A DNA stretch of 64,000 nucleotides, from NCBI GenBank assembly GCA_033964015.1, contig CM066920.1, forward strand, positions 10,879,912 through 10,943,911, written 5' to 3'. The notes below the pieces were generated by a model. The model did not search any database. It saw only the letters and a list, made by a program, of their open reading frames with translations, and was not told where the DNA came from. The stretch is from Scolanthus callimorphus. Taxonomy: Eukaryota > Cnidaria > Anthozoa > Actiniaria > Edwardsiidae. The position numbers and the translations under genes are program-made. Of this stretch, positions 1 to 10,532 are shown in pieces; position 1 is the stretch's first letter, and the number at the start of each line of letters is the position of its first letter.

Positions 1-590
1 GTAAAAGGGTAGGAAATTCCTACCAATTTGAAGCCCGTAGAAGGGTAGGAAATTCCTACCAAGTTGAAGCCCGTAAAAGGGTAGGAAATTCCTACCAATT
101 TGACGCCCGTAAAAGGGTAGGAAATTCCTACCAATTTGACGCCCGTAAAAGGGTAGGAAATTCCTACCAGTTTCATGCCCGCAAAAGGGTAGGAAATTCC
201 TACCAGTTTGATGCCCGCAAAAGGGTAGGAAATTCCTACCAATTTGAAGCCCGTAGAAGGGTAGGAAATTCTTACCAAGTTGAAGCCCGTAAAAGGGTAG
301 GAAATTCCTACCAATTTAAGCCCGTAAAAGGGTAGGAAATTCCTACCAATTTAAGCCCGTAAAAGGGTAGGAAATTCCTACCAAGTTGAAGCCCGTAAAA
401 GGTAGGAAATTCCTACCAAGTTGAGCCCGTAAAAGGGTAGGAAATTCCTACCAACTTGATGCCCGCAAAAGGGTAGGAAATTCCTACCAGTTTGAAGCGT
501 TAAAGGGTAGGAAATTCCTACCACTTTGAAATTCGAAAAAGGGTGGGAAATTCTTAGCAGTTTTAAGTCCGAAAAAAGGGTCTCAAGATA
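1..590. repeat. 36-bp palindromic minisatellite, array 1
   Basis: About 15 tandem units. Each has the near-perfect palindrome GGTAGGAAATTCCTACC (8-bp arms, one-base centre) and a spacer like AATTTGAAGCCCGTAAAAG with small changes. The array is cut by the left window edge and decays after about 540. The same unit recurs inverted at about 3405-4185. Confidence 0.95.
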
Positions 591-2759
591 TTCCTACAAG
601 TTTGAAGTCCGAAAAGCTGCATGCAAAAACAAGGTTCTATTCATTGTAGAGAGATTTTTCTACAGATATAATTGTGATGATTTGTGTTTTTCGAATGTAT
701 TCTACATAAAATATCTATTGCTCTCCCTTCTATGGTGCCAGGAAGTTTCCGTGTCATTCTCAAGCGATTTCTATGTCGAATGCGTCTTAGTTTGTTTTAT
801 TCATTTGCTCATTCCTTGGACATAATCCATGACTGCAAAGCTCTCACATAACTGTTCTAACTGTTCTATATGGCAAATTCCTCTTTTTGCTCCGACGAAG
901 GGCTAACGCTCGAAACGTTAGCAAAACACCATTTTTCCACGGCGTTTAACATAAATCTCATGGCAGAGAAATGAGGACTTTAGGACCTTCTACATGCACT
1001 TTTCATTGGTAGCGCAAATATTTCCGGAATGAGATCACCTAGGTTTGCAACCAGGGATGGTTAAAAAAGACACAACAGCAAAACTAAGAACAGCCAAGGG
1101 AATAATCGATCCCACTAGTGTTTGTGAACACGAAACTAGCCCCTACTTGCATTAATGTCCTCTTGTCCTGGGAGATTGTTTTGCGCAGTTTTGATTACTC
1201 TCTCTTGTTAGGTATGCCATCCTCGACTATGCAGCTTCAACACCGACCTTCCTGTTAAAAAGGAATCACATATTGAAACAACACTGGTCAATTAAGTAAG
1301 GCATTGCGAATGGAATAGTTAATTAACGGAAAGCAAACTGTTTTGGTCAGTGGAATATTTGTTACTTTGTTTGCTTGAATTTACGGAAGGCTCAAAAGCC
1401 TATATATAATTATAACAATTCGGTTTATTCATATGACATCAAAAGCAGAAAAATAGAGCCTAACACAGGTTAGTTGAGAAACGTTTGGATTAAATGCTGA
1501 AACATTGAATCGTGTGAGATGTGTGCTACGTGGGCACCAGAGGTTCGAAGATATAATGATCAGTTCAGAATAACAGGAACGTATATGATGATGATAAACC
1601 GGGGATAAACCAAGCAAACTGATGTTTCCAAAGTCATATGACAAGATTCTGAATGACTGGTGACTACAAAGCCCCCGCGCCCAGGCTTGCAGCGGCGCGA
1701 GGAAATACCCAAACACAGATAAAAACGTTTATGCCGAAGTAGGGACTCTTACCCAGAATAATGCTCTTCGTCCTTGGATGCTAGATGGACATGGCTATTA
1801 GGTGCCTGGCTCTCCACATCTCAATCTGCTTTCTGCTTTAAAACTACAGGCTTGCGATCGGCGATTGCGATCGGCCCGCGCTTTGATGCGTGTGAATATT
1901 GTCATTATCATCGTACTATTCAAGCAGAGGTTCTCTTTAGCTAGCAAAGCTGTTCGTGTGTCTGGTATTTCGCGTGGTTGTTTTGCTCCATGCGAAATCA
2001 GTCAGTAAAAGGACGTAGTTGGTTTTGTCTCTATTAGAGTTCTACAAAGGAGTTCTTTTGTCTCTTATACTCGTTCTTTGTATTGAGGACATAGAGGATT
2101 GTTGTATAATGCGTCGAAAAGAAAAAGTCCAGAGCTTCCACCCCCGAAACGGCGTTACAACTTTTAAAGCCTTTAATCCTTGAATATTCAAGTGTTGGAC
2201 TTTTTATATATATAAATTTATTATTTTTTAACTTTTTGACGCTGTAGAAGGTCGAAGACCGAAAGCTCCGTAAATAATTGTTTGATAACCTTCATCAGTT
2301 GTGCCGCGTCGTCGCTTATACCATATTCCATTTCATAAATTTATATTATATATATTTTTTCAGATATACTGGACTGTAAAGAACAGTGAGGGAAAGACAG
2401 AACCCGGTTATGGTCTTGGAAAACTAGAGCTGTGTATTTCAGTGAAAGGGGGAATTCATAAAAGATAATGGAGGTACTTCTTCTCTTCACTCCACTGCTC
2501 ACTGCTGGAAGCGAACGTATCAGGGTAATTGGACGCCTTAAGAATATGGCCCGAGAAAGTTTATCCGTGGTCTCTGCTGCCAAGACGTGCATTATAAATG
2601 TCCTCTCGAATTGAATAGGACATTTAAACTGTTACATTCCACTCAAAATTGAGTAAATGTATAGCACTGACTGTCATAACACCATAAAACCAGGGTTTAT
2701 TAAGCGCTTTAATAAGGGCTGAGAAATAATGTATGTAAGAACAAAGTGAATCATTATTT
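591..2759. other. non-coding stretch between minisatellite and MITE
   Basis: No exon with convincing splice sites or domain similarity was found on either strand. The open frames here are short and look random. The only recognisable element is the ribozyme-like motif at 885-926. Confidence 0.6.
885..926 (+). ncRNA. degenerate type I hammerhead ribozyme-like motif
   Basis: TTTTGCT (885-891) can pair with AGCAAAA (920-926) as stem I. The core CCGACGA (892-898) corresponds to CUGANGA with C in place of U4. Stem II is GGGC-TAAC-GCTC (900-911), followed by GAAA (912-915) and the potential cleavage triplet GTT (917-919). Short stem III and this layout are known for hammerheads in Penelope-like retroelements. 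The U4 change and an extra A at 899 make activity doubtful. No reverse-transcriptase fragment was found beside it. Confidence 0.45.
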
Positions 2760-3292
2760 AAACACGGAGTTCCGGTATAAAAGGAGCGGGCCCGCGGGCC
2801 TTTGATTGTCAGTTGTCACTCAGCTGTTGTAGAGTTAACACCTCTGTGGCGCGAAATTCAAAATTTCTATTCAAATCGCGAGTTTAAAAAGAAATAAATG
2901 GGAACTCTTTGCTTTTTAAACAATTACGTTTTTAGTTGCGGCAGAATAATTTTTTTTACAAGCGGTTTGGCTCAGATAAAAGCTTTTCGTGCGGAGAGCA
3001 AGACTAATTAGTATTCATAAGAATCGAAATATTCTGAACCGCGAAATTCAAAATGTGAACTCAAAACGTTAGTAAACATCAAATAACCAATTATTCAGTA
3101 TTCTACAAGGCATTACCTTGCGATTTATTCAAAAAGAATTTTATTTCAACTTGTTGGGGGCCCTATAAAAACACTTTTGCCGGAGACTGAAAATTCTCGA
3201 CTTTATTATGTTGAAATATGAATTTATAGTTGCTGATTCAAGCGTGAAAGTGGGCGGTCTTATCCCTTTTATACTGGAACTCCGTGTTTAAG
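2758..3292. mobile_element. TTAA-flanked MITE (piggyBac-like)
   Basis: Terminal inverted repeats of about 25 bp begin ACACGGAGTTCCGGTATAAA on the left and end with the complement (TTTATACTGGAACTCCGTGT) on the right, each bordered by TTAA. TTAA duplication is typical of piggyBac elements. There is no transposase. The element lies between the two oppositely oriented 36-bp arrays. Confidence 0.7.
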
Positions 3293-3404
3293 ATATCAAA
3301 CACTGGATTTTAGTGTATCTTCTCTTTATCGTTTTTACCACGAGTTTAGACATGTAACTGATATCAATTTCTTGCCCTTTTTTCTGACTTGTTACGGGTA
3401 AGAA

Positions 3405-4185
3405 CTTCCTAACCCTATATCGGACTTAAAACCTGGTAGAAATTTCTTACCCTTTCATTTCAGTCTTTGAAACTGCTAAGAATGTCCTCTTCTTTTACGG
3501 GCTTGAAAGTGCTGGGAATTTCTTACCCTTTATCGGACTTAAAACTGCTAAAATGTCCTATCATTTTACGGGCTTCAGGCTGCTAGGAATTTCCTACCCT
3601 TTTACGGGCTTCAAACTGGTAGGAATTTCCTACCCTTTTACGGGCTTCAACTTGGTAGGAATTTCCCACCCTTCTACGGGCTTCAAATTGGTAGGAATTT
3701 CCTACCCTTTTGCGGGCATCAAACTGGTAGGAATTTCCTACCCTTTTACGGGCTTCAAACGGCTAGGAATTTCCTACCCTTTTACGGGCGTCAAATTGGT
3801 AGGAATTTCCTACCCTTTTACGGGCGTCAAATTGGTAGGAATTTCCTACCCTTTTACGGGCTTCAACTTGGTAGGAATTTCCTACCCTTCTACGGGCTTC
3901 AAATTGGTAGGAATTTCCTACCCTTTTGCGGGCATCAAACTGGTAGGAATTTCCTACCCTTTTGCGGGCATCAAACTGGTAGGAATCCTACCCTTTTACG
4001 GGCTTCAAATTGGTAGGAATTTCCTACCCTTCTACGGGCTTCAAATTGGTAGGAATTTCCTACCCTTTTGCGGGCATCAAACTGGTAGGAATTTCCTACC
4101 CTTTTGCGGGCATCAAACTGGTAGGAATTTCCTACCCTTTTACGGGCTTACATTGGTAGGAATTTCTTACCCTTTTTCGAGCATA
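3405..4185. repeat. 36-bp palindromic minisatellite, array 2 (inverted relative to array 1)
   Basis: About 20 units, the reverse complement of those at 1-590: CTTTTACGGGCTTCAAATT followed by GGTAGGAATTTCCTACC. The first few units (3405-3560) are degenerate. Because 36 is a multiple of 3, a plus-strand frame stays open with a 12-residue period (YPFTGFKLVGIS); I do not regard it as a gene. Confidence 0.95.
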
Positions 4186-4221
4186 AAACCGTTCATATGC
4201 TCTGATCCCCTAAAAAATTAG

Positions 4222-4579
4222 AGGTTTTCAGAAGAATACCACGAACCGTTTTTTCAAGTACGCGTGAAGTCGCGTTTTCCCTCTAAATAAATATGTTTGT
4301 GTTGAAAAATAGGCAACTTGCTACGAATCTGACGATTTTGGAAAACCTCAAATTAGTTTGGAACGCGTTCCCTCTAACGGGTTGCAAATGCAAGCTCAAA
4401 AAGTTATTGATCCAGCCTCGACCTTTTGCGATTGTTTCAGAAAAGTATTTCTATGATGTTTCATGACTTTTGCAGTTTAAAGCATAAATTTCATGACTAT
4501 CAAGGTTTGCAAGACGGAACAAGACGGATCCCTGTCCCAGTTGTAGAGATGTAGAAAGCTGAATACGTTTAACTCATAC
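4222..4579. other. intron, nothing recognised
   Basis: Lies downstream of the GAIN exon in gene direction. No further exon of the receptor could be identified here. Confidence 0.5.
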
Positions 4580-4786
4580 CATGACAAGATTGGTTAGGTC
4601 TTCATTGGACACATTGTTTGCTGAGCCATTGGACGCGACCACAAGTTTATTAACAATACTCATGGCTACATGAATATCCCCAGCGTAGATTTTCTCCTTG
4701 CTTGGGTCTATAACATTGTACAGCCTATCGGCGAAGTGGGTTATACGGGGGAGGGTTGCATTCTCTTTCGCACAGAAGTCATCGAC
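4580..4786 (-). CDS. GAIN-domain N-terminal exon
   Basis: 207 nt, phase 0 at both ends, 69 residues from VDDFCAKENATL to NEDLTNLVM. The acceptor follows a good pyrimidine tract ending CTCTTACAG and the donor is GTATGA. It continues the HRM exon at 5190 in frame. ITHFADRLYNVI and GDIHVAMSIVNKLV resemble the helical subdomain A of adhesion-GPCR GAIN domains. NAT, NGS and NVS are possible N-glycosylation sites. The frame stays open to 4907, where another AG exists, but that start would be phase 2 and would not fit the preceding exon. The rest of GAIN, the GPS and the 7TM region were not found. Confidence 0.8.
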
Positions 4787-5189
4787 CTGTAAGAGGGATT
4801 GAGTGTAGTAGGTTAGAAACGGACCTGCAGTTAACGACCTTATCCAAAAATAGACGGAAAGCGTCGCTGGAGCTAAGGCTGCAATAACCAGCCCAGAAAA
4901 AGCCAAGCTGTAAAACAGAGTAGGCGACGTATAAATCTAGTCGCCATTATCTTGTCGACTTTTTCAATTGCATTTTAGCCGCTCTGTATTGACGAAACAA
5001 ATGGTGACTAAATCTCAAACTCTAGTGCTCAGCAAGAGAAACCTTGTCCCTTGAAAGAGTAAAATGCAAAATAACATTAAACAGAAACTAAATTATTGTA
5101 GAAGAGTGGAAGGCATAAGAAAACGATGTACAACACATGCACTTACGGTCGCGATAAAAAAAAATCCGTTTATTATTTTTTTACTTCAC

Positions 5190-5293
5190 CTCCTTCTGTA
5201 GTTGCTTGACGGCTTTTGTGATACATTGCGTCATATCCGGTACGCCCCACACACCGCCTAACACGCCTTTGTGACAAAAACGACTCCCTTGAC
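5190..5293 (-). CDS. HRM domain, C-terminal exon
   Basis: 104 nt, phase 1 in and phase 0 out, acceptor TTTTTCAG, donor GTGAAG. It encodes QGSRFCHKG then GVWGVPDMTQC and a helical KAVKQLQKE. The G-x-W-x-x-P-D-x-x-x-C pattern is the signature end of the hormone-receptor motif found before GAIN domains. Two cysteines are visible here and two in the partner exon at 5754. Confidence 0.85.
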
Positions 5294-5753
5294 CTGAAAA
5301 AGAAATATTAACCAACGTTAAACTTGTTTTATGAGCAGATTTATGGAGTTCCCGCTACGCTCATGAACGATTGGTAACTACTGTAGTTTCATTTCCTTGT
5401 CTATACTATCGAGGTTTTCACAGAATTTCATACCCAACAGTTGTCAACTCAACACACGTTTCAATCATCCCTTAAAATGATTTAGAGACTTGAACCACTG
5501 CTTACGGGATGGCCTGTGTAGTGGCTAAAATATCCTGTAAAACAGCCCTCATGATTGTAAGCTGTGCGGCTGCAATTTGCGCCATCTAATGCAGCTTGTT
5601 AACTCCTCCAACCTCTCCTTGTCTGAGGACTTGAGGAGAAGACCCTATTTTTTCTGCGCCATGTCGCCATGATAAAACCAACCGAACTAAATAATATTGG
5701 CTTAAAGGAGAGAAATCACTGCTCGAACAGAGCTGCTGGATACATATTCTCAC

Positions 5754-5864
5754 CTAATAGCGGGTCAGGGCAGAGCTGTCTGGAAATGCCACCAGCCACA
5801 GTATTTCTCCACAGGACGTCCTGTTTCCACTCCGCACCGCAATACGCCGTCTCGCCTGTTGTGG
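5754..5864 (-). CDS. HRM domain, N-terminal exon
   Basis: 111 nt, phase 1-1, acceptor CCTCCATAG, donor GTGAGA. It encodes TTGETAYCGAEWKQDVLWRN then TVAGGISRQLCPDPLLG. The tryptophans, the T after W-R-N and the C-P ending fit the first half of an HRM domain. Its phase accepts the EGF exon upstream and delivers the phase-1 HRM C-terminal exon downstream. Confidence 0.85.
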   Translation of the reverse strand, partial: PQQARRRIAVRSGNRTSCGEILWLVAFPDSSALTRY

Positions 5865-6266
5865 CTATGGAGGGAAAACCGATAGTTGTTAATATTCAAT
5901 TTTAACTAAAGCATAAACACGCTCTACGTCGATATCCTACATTTCAGATGACAGCAGTAAAACCAAATACACCTAGCCAATCATGAACAAGAGAAAATAC
6001 ACGTTGCTGCTGAATGGCTTCCACGTCAGTCAATCACAAGTCAAGCAGAACCACTGTCACTCACTGAACACGTGCTGGTTACTTGTAAGCCAAGCAAAGT
6101 ACAATCAGTATCACGCGGCGAGCACCTCATCACTAAATACAGCTGGGTTTAGTGCAAAATTTTATTGGCAAATAGGAATGAGCGATCATTAACATGAGAC
6201 ACGCCCTTTGCCGTTGTACTTGAAGCCTGCTCAATTGTTATGTGAAACCCTTGTAATGACTGTTAC
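5865..6266. other. intron, nothing recognised
   Basis: About 400 bp between the HRM and EGF exons; no repeat or additional exon seen. Confidence 0.6.
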
Positions 6267-6392
6267 CTTTGCATTTTTTCCTGTCAGCTTTGAGCACAAA
6301 TCCATTGTTGCAAATGCAGTGGTAGCTTCCCTTGGGTCTATTAATGCAGCCATGATGGCAACCGCCATTACCAACGGAACATTCGTCCTGAT
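6267..6392 (-). CDS. EGF-like exon (last before HRM)
   Basis: 126 nt, phase 1-1, donor GTAACA. It begins [16 protein letters not shown] and ends ADRKKCKG. The spacing C-x3-C between Cys2 and Cys3 and [11 protein letters not shown] resemble EGF repeats of the LDL-receptor/fibulin kind rather than the array type. Calcium-binding D-x-D-E-C is present. Confidence 0.9.
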
Positions 6393-6868
6393 CTTAAGAG
6401 ATTAGATACAAAAAAGTAATGTAGATCAGGTCAGGGAATATCGAGTCGTCTCCCCCTGAACAATTTTAAACAGATTAGGTTTTGATTTGTCGACATTGAG
6501 AGCGCACTGCAGGCTTAAGGGAGGAAGGGGTTTTGGGGGTCCGGATGAACCCTCTGTTCGATAACACGTTGCCAGTACATACTGTCAGCGCCCAATTAAT
6601 TTTTTGTGAACTGTCCGATTTCTTCTAAATTGGACAGTTTCGAAATAAGCGCGTGCTCAAATTGGACAGGTCTTAATGCTATATAATTATAACAGTACTT
6701 GTCCAAAAATTGAATTCGAAAATTCCTCAGAACACCAGACACAGCCTGCGGCCTCATTCAATTTTGAATTTTGGCATGGTGTCCTGCATATCTGTCCACT
6801 GTTATTAGTTTCTAGAGAAACCGAGTACTGATGAGTAGCACTGATGCATATAGTTCAAGCATAAATAC
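6393..6868. other. intron, nothing recognised
   Basis: Contains several short direct repeats of the word TTGGACAG (6600-6700) but no exon or transposon end I can name. Confidence 0.5.
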
Positions 6869-6982
6869 CTAGACATTCGTGTCCGTTGCCAATGTATCCT
6901 CTGTCACACGCGCACTCAAACACAGATTCGTTTCTCTTGCAAATGGCATTCACAGAGCACTTGTAAGGGCACTCCTCAAAAT
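6869..6982 (-). CDS. EGF-like exon, compact
   Basis: 114 nt, phase 1-1, acceptor GTGTGTAG, donor GTATTT. The 37 residues FEECPYKCSVNAIC to GNGHECL contain six cysteines, with only three residues between Cys1 and Cys2. NES is a possible N-glycosylation site. It lacks the usual N after the first D/E position (F-E-E-C). Confidence 0.88.
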
Positions 6983-7470
6983 CTACACACAAAAGGGAAT
7001 CAATACAATAAATAAAAACACTGAATGTGCTAACTGTTGTAAAAGGGTCCACACAACCTGTCTTCGCATATTCATGAGTTAAAAAAGGATGCTTATTCGG
7101 TACCTGCTATACTACACGATTCCTACCAATATTTGCAATGCGTTTTTGCGTTACTGGGCTGTTACCCATAAAATGTTGTTGTTGTTTTTGTTGTTTTCTG
7201 TTGTTGCTGTTGTTACCGATATTGTGTTACTGGTAGGCGCGCAAAGGATTATGGGAGGGTCGAAGTAAAAAGCACCGACAAGTAACGACTAGTCGCCTCT
7301 TTCCTAGTTCGTCCTTCCCGCTTAACTTGAAAAGCACAACAAGGGGCGAATGGGTACAAGTCTCGCCTGAAGGCTCGTGTGTATACCAGACATAAAAATA
7401 CAAGTGACGCGTGGGATATTCTGCAGTATGCCACTCGAAAGCATTGTATAACTAGTATATCAATACATAC

Positions 7471-7536
7471 GTGCTATCTCGGTGATTAGGAACTTTTCCA
7501 TCTCCACCTTTAGGGCGCCCACTTGCCCGCGTTTGA
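7471..7536 (-). CDS. tentative third SEA exon
   Basis: 66 nt between a plausible acceptor (CTCCTGTCAG) and donor (GTATGT). One frame reads KRGQVGALKVEMEKFLITEIA, comparable to the end of a SEA domain, and exits in phase 1 as the next EGF exon needs. However, entering from the exon at 8038 (phase 2 out) selects a different frame. Either this is not an exon, or one base is wrong, or another exon intervenes. Confidence 0.3.
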
Positions 7537-7651
7537 CTGACAGGAGGAGAGGCTTGGTGGGTAGCGTGGGATAGGGAGTAAAGACTATTTAAAAGCTGCC
7601 TCTGTCATACCATTGCTGTAAGGAAAATAATGAGGAATATTAGATCAGTTG

Positions 7652-7810
7652 CAGGGGCGGATTAAGGGTGGCCGAGGGGCCGCCCTCCCCCTTTCTCGGG
7701 AGATTTTCCCATACATTTACTGTATTTGCTGGAGGAAATTTTGTAGAAGAAAAAAATTTCACTATCCAGCCTCCCTCCCCCCCTTTCAGAAATTCCTTGA
7801 TCCGTCCCTG
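7652..7810. mobile_element. short foldback MITE, CAGGGGCGGAT family
   Basis: Starts CAGGGGCGGATTAAGG and ends CCTTGATCCGTCCCTG, giving imperfect inverted ends, and is flanked by AGTTG on both sides. A related degraded copy lies at 44710-44855. The ends resemble non-autonomous DNA transposons; superfamily uncertain. Confidence 0.65.
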
Positions 7811-8037
7811 AGTTGTTTTATATTTCTCCGCCGCGAGGCGAAGATCACAACCAACGATTATCAATGAAAAGCAATATAAATATTGATTCATTTAAAACAC
7901 TGAGCACTGTCCGGCCATCCATCGTCTACGTCTCTCACGTCCCTCTTTAGATTTAAAATTCAAACTATGAATTTTGTGTGTGGTCTTTTTGCGTTACACA
8001 GCCTACGTGTTTCTTTATCAGCTGAATTTTCTCTTAC

Positions 8038-8102
8038 CTGTCATATAGGTGCAAAACCTCACTGCCGATAAAATTCTTATCAGTACTGTATATACTGTCA
8101 AC
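8038..8102 (-). CDS. SEA-like domain, middle exon
   Basis: 65 nt, phase 0 in and phase 2 out, acceptor CTTTTTAG, donor GTAAGA. It encodes VDSIYSTDKNFIGSEVLHL then YD. It follows the exon at 8207 in frame and matches the centre of SEA domains, where I/V-x-x-Y...F...V-x-x-L recurs. Confidence 0.7.
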
Positions 8103-8206
8103 CTAAAAAGTAAGAAAAATAAAAGATAATAGAAGAGAAAGTTATCAAGGAAACAACAAGAACAACAATAACTAAAATAAATAAAACAATAAAATCAATC
8201 GCTTAC

Positions 8207-8322
8207 CCCTTTCTGGATTTTCCTGGCAAGATTCACAAACAGCGTCGAATTTCTCCACCTGAATTCCTCTCGCCAGACGGTTTTTGGTAGACGCATATTG
8301 ATGTAGTAGACTCTGTCAAGAG
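8207..8322 (-). CDS. SEA-like domain, first exon
   Basis: 116 nt, phase 1 in and phase 0 out, acceptor TCTTTTCTCAG, donor GTAAGC. It encodes LDRVYYINMRLPKTVW, then EEFRWRNSTLFVNLARKIQK. The opening strand, W, then N-S-x-x-F-x-x-L-x-x-x-I pattern is that of a SEA module, often autoproteolytic and common between EGF and GAIN parts of adhesion receptors. The cleavage GS-V-V-V motif was not found. Confidence 0.72.
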
Positions 8323-9057
8323 CTGAGAAAAGACAAAATTAATATTTATTTGCTTAGAATGCTACATTATCTTAGACACGCAGCGGAAAAAAAGAGAGAA
8401 GATAAGAACTCCAACAGAGCAAATATCGTATGACCGTCGAAAAAACAAGGAGCACCGTCCACGACACGGTTACTACGCACCTCCGTGCCCTGGCTACACA
8501 GAAGCATCCGTGCCGAAAGTTATACGAAATTTGCTCTTTAAAAACAGCTAAAAAAAGAAACTGTAACAGCAGCAATAACAATGACAAATAATTCTTCCCT
8601 ACTCAACTCATTTCTAGGGTTCTACAACGTCCACAACTAAAGTATAAGATGCGCGCTTGGTAGCCGAAACGAGTAAGTTTGAGCGTGGAATTCAATGTTT
8701 ATGAAGCTGATCAACAAAGCACAGGAAATCCAAATCATTTTGCCTTTTTCAGTTTTAGTGAATTATTTTATGGCTATTGAAAATTCATCACCTGAAAATT
8801 CCACGATAACTTTCATGCGAAAAACGATATCGAAAAACGAGTCGTGAATTGTCGTCAGGCAATGAATTGATCTAAAAGTGATTTTAATCACTTCGCAGTG
8901 AACGCTGCGAATGAGAATCAATAAAACTTGCCGTCGAACCTTGCCGTTCAAACCCTGACAATAGCAATATACTCCAATAAGTTGTAGTGTATTTTCTTCT
9001 GCACGTATGGATATGCTTATGTACAGCGCAAAATAGAAATTAACAAGGCGTACTCAC

Positions 9058-9183
9058 CCACACAGGACGTTCCATTTCCTTTGGATCCTAACGCACACGA
9101 GCAGTTGAAGGATGGCACCCTATTGGTGCACACGCCGAAGGGCTTGTCACAGTTATGGGTGTTCTCTCGACATTCATCGATAT
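9058..9183 (-). CDS. EGF-like exon (first N-terminal of SEA)
   Basis: 126 nt, phase 1-1, donor GTGAGT. Starts IDECRENTHNCDKPFGVC and ends GSKGNGTSCVG. The body is divergent from the array (PSFNCSCALG) and lacks the usual G-Y/F before S/N-G-x-G. Confidence 0.9.
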
Positions 9184-9454
9184 CTAAACACAATAGGAAG
9201 TTTCTTGTTTAGTTCCAATGACTTAAATCATTGATGCTATGAAACATTAACATTAGCAGTACATTACGACGGATTTGTTAATTTTTATGTAATATATCAA
9301 ACACGAGACAGAATTTCCAAACACCAATAGGTGGGTTAAAAAATCGAGACAAAGCCGAGCTTTTTAAAGGTCCTCCAGGTGTTTGTAAATGTTGTAAAAG
9401 CAATGATCTCAAACGAATCATCTATTATCGAGAAGATGAAATCTTCAAACTCAC

Positions 9455-9577
9455 CCCAGCAATCAGAACCATTGTAGCGAAAACCAGGTTTACACTTGCA
9501 GTCGTAACCACCAACACTGTTTATACAAATTGACACACCCTTACAGGTATGGGTGCCTCCTCGACACTCGTCAACAT
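9455..9577 (-). CDS. EGF-like exon, 41-residue type
   Basis: 123 nt, phase 1-1, donor GTGAGT. VDECRGGTHTCKGVSIC then GGYDCKCKPGFRYNGSDCWG. Six cysteines, calcium-binding start, N-glycosylation site NGS. Confidence 0.92.
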
Positions 9578-10409
9578 CTGAAATGTGAATGAAAAGGTAA
9601 ACTCTAGTGAAGGACAGTGAAGGAGGAATAAAGTTAATGAGCATCAAAAAGCGTACGGCGTTCAGTAGTTTGAAAGTAATGACCAAACGATCAACTGAAA
9701 ATGTTTAAAATGTTTTGTTAGTTTTGCTATTGAAAATAATACAGCAATAAAAATGACTGAAAGATGGCATTGCACTTTCGCAGCCTAGTTAGTAGATCTT
9801 GCCTATAGCTGGTTCGTGGGTTTCTTCACACGCGCAAAGACAGCATTTTTATGATTTAAACATCAACATGTCCTTCTTGCTGTAAGTTGCAGTGCAAAAT
9901 TAAAACACAAACCTTGCATTAGGCATCCTAATTCCACTTTCTAATGTTCTATTTATTCAATTATCAAAAGAAACGCTGAGACGACCACTTTTTATAGAAA
10001 GAAAAGACAGAGGATAGTTCTCCTTATCGTACTTACTTACTTAGGCCTCATCATCCCCGGTGGGACATAAGGCCAGTACAACTCGTCTCCAAGGGGAACA
10101 TAAAGGGCGGTCGAATGAACGACCGGCAGATAAGGAAAGGCTGGAGAATTTAACGAGCTGCATTGATGTGGTGCTTATTGCTGCCACATGGCTTAAAATC
10201 ATGTTGGCTGTTGTACAGTATTCACCTAATTCAATAAACGTTGGTTTGGACTTTGGTCGCTGAAGCGCGGAATACAATACGAATCGAGTCTATAAACAAT
10301 GGCGCTCGATGACCAAAAGACCAATTGACAAATAGGTGTACACCATATTCAATAAACGTTGCAATATTTAATGTAGAAGTACAGTAGGTTATCACGGAAG
10401 CAGACTCAC
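9578..10409. other. intron
   Basis: Apart from the possible transposon tail near 10041-10115 and a duplicated word TTCAATAAACGTTG (10231, 10351), nothing recognised. Confidence 0.5.
10041..10115 (-). mobile_element. possible transposon tail fragment
   Basis: The minus strand reads RPLCSPWRRVVLALCPTGDD before a stop, a string that looks like a recurring element tail in animal genomes, but no other part of an element was identified. Low confidence. Confidence 0.25.
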
Positions 10410-10532
10410 CGACACAGTAGGTCCCGTTACCATTGTATCCATCGCTGCAGTTGCACCGGAAGGTTCCGTTGAAGTTATAACAGTCGGCATTCTTATGACA
10501 GTTGTGCAAACCAACCAGGCACTCGTTAATAT
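10410..10532 (-). CDS. EGF-like exon, 41-residue type
   Basis: 123 nt, phase 1-1, donor GTGAGT. INECLVGLHNCHKNADC then GTFRCNCSDGYNGNGTYCVG. Several possible N-glycosylation sites (NGT, NCS). Confidence 0.92.

Larger units (their letters stand above)
6983..8037. other. intron region with a doubtful SEA exon and a MITE
   Basis: Holds a GTT/TTG-rich simple stretch (7168-7215), the tentative exon 7471-7536 and a foldback element at 7652-7810. Nothing else recognised. Confidence 0.5.

Noticed and set aside
1..590. CRISPR-like array of palindromic repeats
   Set aside because: The parts between palindromes are nearly identical, not unique spacers, and the genome is eukaryotic.
1429..1716. 95-residue minus-strand frame
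   Set aside because: No motif, no splice context, composition like surrounding intron DNA.
2341..2592. Possible further receptor exon on the minus strand
   Set aside because: No GAIN, GPS or 7TM similarity and no convincing pair of splice sites in the required phase.
3553..4221. 222-residue plus-strand frame with 12-residue repeats
   Set aside because: Shadow of the 36-bp minisatellite; the same unit in inverse orientation at 1-590 gives no comparable frame.
4787..4907. Extension of the GAIN exon to 4907
   Set aside because: It would start in phase 2 and not fit the phase-0 end of the HRM exon; a better acceptor with pyrimidine tract lies at 4787.
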